Below, one piece after another: positions 57,268-60,000 of a DNA stretch of 60,000 bases. Source of the DNA: Lineus longissimus. Its lineage: Eukaryota > Nemertea > Pilidiophora > Heteronemertea > Lineidae. The notes below the pieces were generated by a model. The model was not told where the DNA came from. It did not search any database and saw nothing but the letters and a program-made list of their open reading frames with translations. The stretch spans positions 7,220,953 to 7,280,952 of the forward strand of contig NC_088324.1 in the NCBI RefSeq assembly GCF_910592395.1, in the 5' to 3' direction. Position 1 is the first letter of the stretch. Every line of letters begins with the position of its first letter. The position numbers and the translations under genes were made by a program.

Positions 57268-57669
57268 TGGCAAACCGTGTGTCAAATAATAAGGAAAACT
57301 TAGTTTTATTGAAGAAAACCTGGTTTCTTCTTTCAAAACTTAGTTTCATGGAAGAAAACCAAGTTTTATTCAGTGAAACTAGGTGTTTATGGAAAAAGCA
57401 TAGGTTTATTATAAAAGCCACGTTTTCTTGATCAAAAACCAAAGTTTTTTTTCAAGAAAACTATGCTTTAAAAAATTAAACCTATGCTTCTTCAATAGCA
57501 GTATAATAGTAAAAAGACTAGGTTATTACAGTAAAACCTTTTTTTTTTCTTTCGGAACTTAGTTTCATGGAAGAAAACCATGTTTTTATCAATGAAACTA
57601 GGCTTTTTCTAAGTTTTGAAAGAAAACAATAAAACTAGGTTTCTTATTTATTGGACACACGGCTTGCCA
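57268..57669. mobile_element. MITE with repeated A-run/T-run quasi-palindromes, copy in unit 3
   Basis: A 402-bp orthologue of 51214-51618 with the same TA-flanked ends. A fragment of its interior also occurs at about 59165-59245. Confidence 0.8.
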
Positions 57670-57902
57670 TATACTCTCCCCTTTTTGATATTATATTATT
57701 ATATTGGGAATGTTTTATATGAGTATGTTTGTTTCCGTCACGCCTTCATAAGGCGGTTTAGTGAATACATAATTATTATTATTATCATCTTTATTATTAT
57801 TATCATCATTAAGAAACTGCATATATACATAAGTGAGGCAGAAGCAGAGGTGTATTGTTCTCGGCGGCATCAATGGATACACCCTATACCGGTATACTGG
57901 TA

Positions 57903-58347
57903 GAGACAAGACCACTAATGAATATTCATAGGTTGGAGGGCCGAGGCCTATCAATTAGACGAGTGCATGTTTATAACTCTCAAGTACATATTTGGAGAGG
58001 TATTGAAAAAATATTTGCTGTGGCAAGTCTACAGATATAAAGAAATTATTTGATGAAAAAATTAACTTCGAATTTTGCTAATTGGGTAATAGGGGGCGTG
58101 TTTTGAGTTTTGTTCTGCCAGTTAGCTGAAAAGAGTGGAAATATCAAAGTCTGTCTAATTTGTCGATTATCAAAAAAATTCCGTGGTCAATCACCAGTTT
58201 ATTTTTCATCATTTACTTGCCCGACTGTCCGAAATAACATAATCTAAATTTCAGATTCACAACCCCACGCATTATTTGATGCGTCGCGGTCAAACATTGA
58301 CAATTTAACTGCTAAAAGGCTTAAAAAATCAATTGTGGTCTTGCCTC
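57903..58347 (-). mobile_element. Non-autonomous DNA transposon 'GAGACAAG' family, copy 3
   Basis: A 445-bp element in inverted orientation relative to copies 1 and 2. It is flanked by GGTA at 57899-57902 and 58348-58351. The empty site is visible in unit 2 near 51853 (actggtatgccatc). It inserted after units 2 and 3 separated. Confidence 0.9.
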
Positions 58348-58377
58348 GGTATACCATCTTACTTATATAATCCTTAA

Positions 58378-58583
58378 AGGGGGACAAAAGGCAGGAGCTG
58401 GGGGGTCAAATTGGTGGCCTCACCGAGAGGTCATGTGTCTCATATGCAAAAGTTTTCATTTAGTTAAAAACATATCCAGTAAAAAGCGTGAACAGTTTAG
58501 ATATACTGTGAGATAGGAAAACCCGTAGCGGCGATATTGTGCAACTTAATTTTGCCTATCTGGCTGCTGCCTATAGACTCCCC
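58378..58583. mobile_element. MITE with TTAA target site, copy in unit 3
   Basis: Orthologue of 51884-52095 with the same TTAA flanks. Confidence 0.8.
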
Positions 58584-58859
58584 TTAAAGAGGACAATAAC
58601 ACCCATTAAATGGGGAACGATTTGATAAATACCTATCACCACCAGTCTATCAAGCAAATGACAATGGATATAGGGTTCAATATAACCCCCCCCCCCCCCC
58701 CCCCCAACCCCAATTAAAAATAGTTCACCAAAGTTGTTGTGGGCAGTGAAATTTTAGCAAACTACTTTGAGTGGTAATTCTTTTTAGAGGAATATATTTT
58801 GTGCTGAATCTAATAAAGACTTTGTGAGCTATAAATAGTAACTTCGCGGAATGCTATTG

Positions 58860-59080
58860 GTTTATGCAGGTTGTTTTTGGTTTTCCCGTTGGTCTTTCTG
58901 ATTTGGTGTGGTCTTCAAGCCGTAGAAGGTGTCCCAGCAATCTCCGGGGTCTTGTCTTGATTAGATGGCTCCAGGGTCTCGTGTGGGTTCGCTCATATAG
59001 ATCTTCATTTGTGATTTTGTCTAGCTTGGTTACTTTTAGGATTCTTCTGAGAAGGGTTCGTTGGACATCAATGAGAAACT
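58860..59080 (-). mobile_element. LINE reverse-transcriptase C-terminal fragment
   Basis: The minus strand encodes QRTLLRRILKVTKLDKITNE, then DLYERTHTRPWSHLIKTRPR and RLLGHLLRLEDHTKS. This matches the region after the RT domain of RTE/CR1-like elements (usual form: RR-ILKV-x-W-x-DKITNEELY-x-RT ... GHLLRL). It is truncated on both sides and absent from the equivalent part of unit 2. Confidence 0.7.
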
Positions 59081-59479
59081 GGACATTTTCTGCCAAAAGA
59101 CTTGCGGCATATGAAAGGTTTGTGAAATCCGAACTGTAAGCTCGCCCCAGAAGAGAAGACAAGGTGAAAAGACTCGGTTATTACCGTAAAACCTGTTTTT
59201 TTTCCTTTCGGAACTTAGTTTCATGGAAGAAAACCATGTTTGTTTTCAAGCAAATGACAATGGATATAGGGTTCAATATAACCCACCTCCCAACCCATAT
59301 TAAAAATAGTTCACCAAAGTTGTTGTGGGCAGTGAAATCTTAGCAAACTACTTTCAGCCTAGCTGAGCACAATGATCATGTTTTAAGAGTATGACATTTC
59401 CTGTTTTAATGGAAAGACAATTCTGGGTTGCATCAAGCCAGGAGATTCTATTTTAACTAAAACAAAATTACAATAAATT

Positions 59480-60000
59480 GGCCAATTACAGCTTACCTTA
59501 AATAGGCCACCTACCATGCTTTGGGTATAGCCAATCCTAGCTGTCGACGGCCTTCTTTGTGTAGAGCGCTACGCCTACGTCACCGCCCGAAGTACCAAGG
59601 CGGAGAGAAAAACCGTCTGCTCCTTACTTTAGAATGGACTTTGTGTGGATTTAATCAAAAAGAAGAAGAAATATAGATGAAAGGCCTAGCAGCTCAAGAG
59701 ACAACTTCGTCTAGAAATGGGGAAATAGAACCTGACTAAACCGTATTAGGTCTACTTTAGACGTACCACTGTCCTGTATTCCAAACATATCTCATGATGT
59801 CCACATTCCCAACGCCATACATGTACCTCCATATTGATGATCAAAACCAACAAAATATATCAAAAAAAGAGGCGAACAAACTCCGAGCAAATATAAAGCT
59901 ATCTTTTAAAAGGTAGGCTTCAAAATGTCTTTGATACGGCACGCTCGCGTGACTATATTTCGCATCGATAGTGAAAGTAGTTACTGATATGAAACCGATT
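59480..60000 (+). repeat. Z module of the large repeat, copy 3, cut by the window end
   Basis: It matches 46640-47100 and 53220-53540, including the GC-rich island with ctacgtcaccgcccgaagta (about 59570-59610). About 60 bp are inserted near 59840-59900. Confidence 0.75.

Larger units (their letters stand above)
54850..59240 (+). repeat. Large repeat, body of unit 3
   Basis: Collinear with 48830-52300, carrying the additional transposon at 57903-58347 and a LINE fragment at 58860-59080. The segment 'atggatatagggttcaatat ... gttgttgtgggcagtgaaat' occurs twice here (58660 and 59255) and once in unit 2 (52178). Confidence 0.75.

Overview
The window is eukaryotic and animal-like. It contains two intron-rich genes with GT-AG introns, many short non-autonomous DNA transposons with recognisable target-site duplications, 5'-truncated LINE ends, tRNA-like SINE sequence and minisatellites. 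Together these suggest a marine invertebrate (a spiralian or an invertebrate deuterostome). I cannot name the species.

Layout. Positions 1-9.6 kb are gene-poor. They hold a large fold-back repeat (2.16-3.67 kb), a candidate minus-strand exon for a small secreted thioredoxin-like protein (4.1-4.5 kb), duplicated non-coding segments and dispersed repeats. From 9.7 to 19.9 kb (+) lies a complete 16-exon MATE/SLC47-type multidrug and toxin extruder; all phases agree and the protein is 657 aa. From 19.9 to 23.1 kb there are four MITE-type insertions. From 23.2 to 41.7 kb (+) lies a complete 25-exon transmembrane receptor of 1535 aa. It has a signal peptide, nine Ig domains, two FN3-type domains, one membrane span, a tail with YxN motifs, five tandem copies of an 81-nt acidic/proline-rich exon, a SAM domain and a C-terminal motif that fits the ITAM consensus (YxxL-x11-YxxL). 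From 41.9 to 60 kb there is no convincing gene; the stretch is a degenerate direct-repeat array with a spacing of about 6.0-6.5 kb.

The receptor is the most interesting object. Ig ectodomain, SAM domain, docking tyrosines and an ITAM-like tail in one polypeptide suggest an invertebrate adhesion or immune-type receptor that signals through SH2 proteins. The locus has grown by internal duplication: a 2.48-kb three-Ig-exon block is doubled, with a dead Ig exon in both copies, and the tail exon is multiplied together with a palindromic intron element. A related cassette sits in the first introns. The MATE gene has its own decayed exon duplicates and has changed three of the four glutamates that matter in human MATE1.

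All exon calls come from reading the sequence by eye, using splice sites, phase and domain similarity. No database search or RNA evidence was available.
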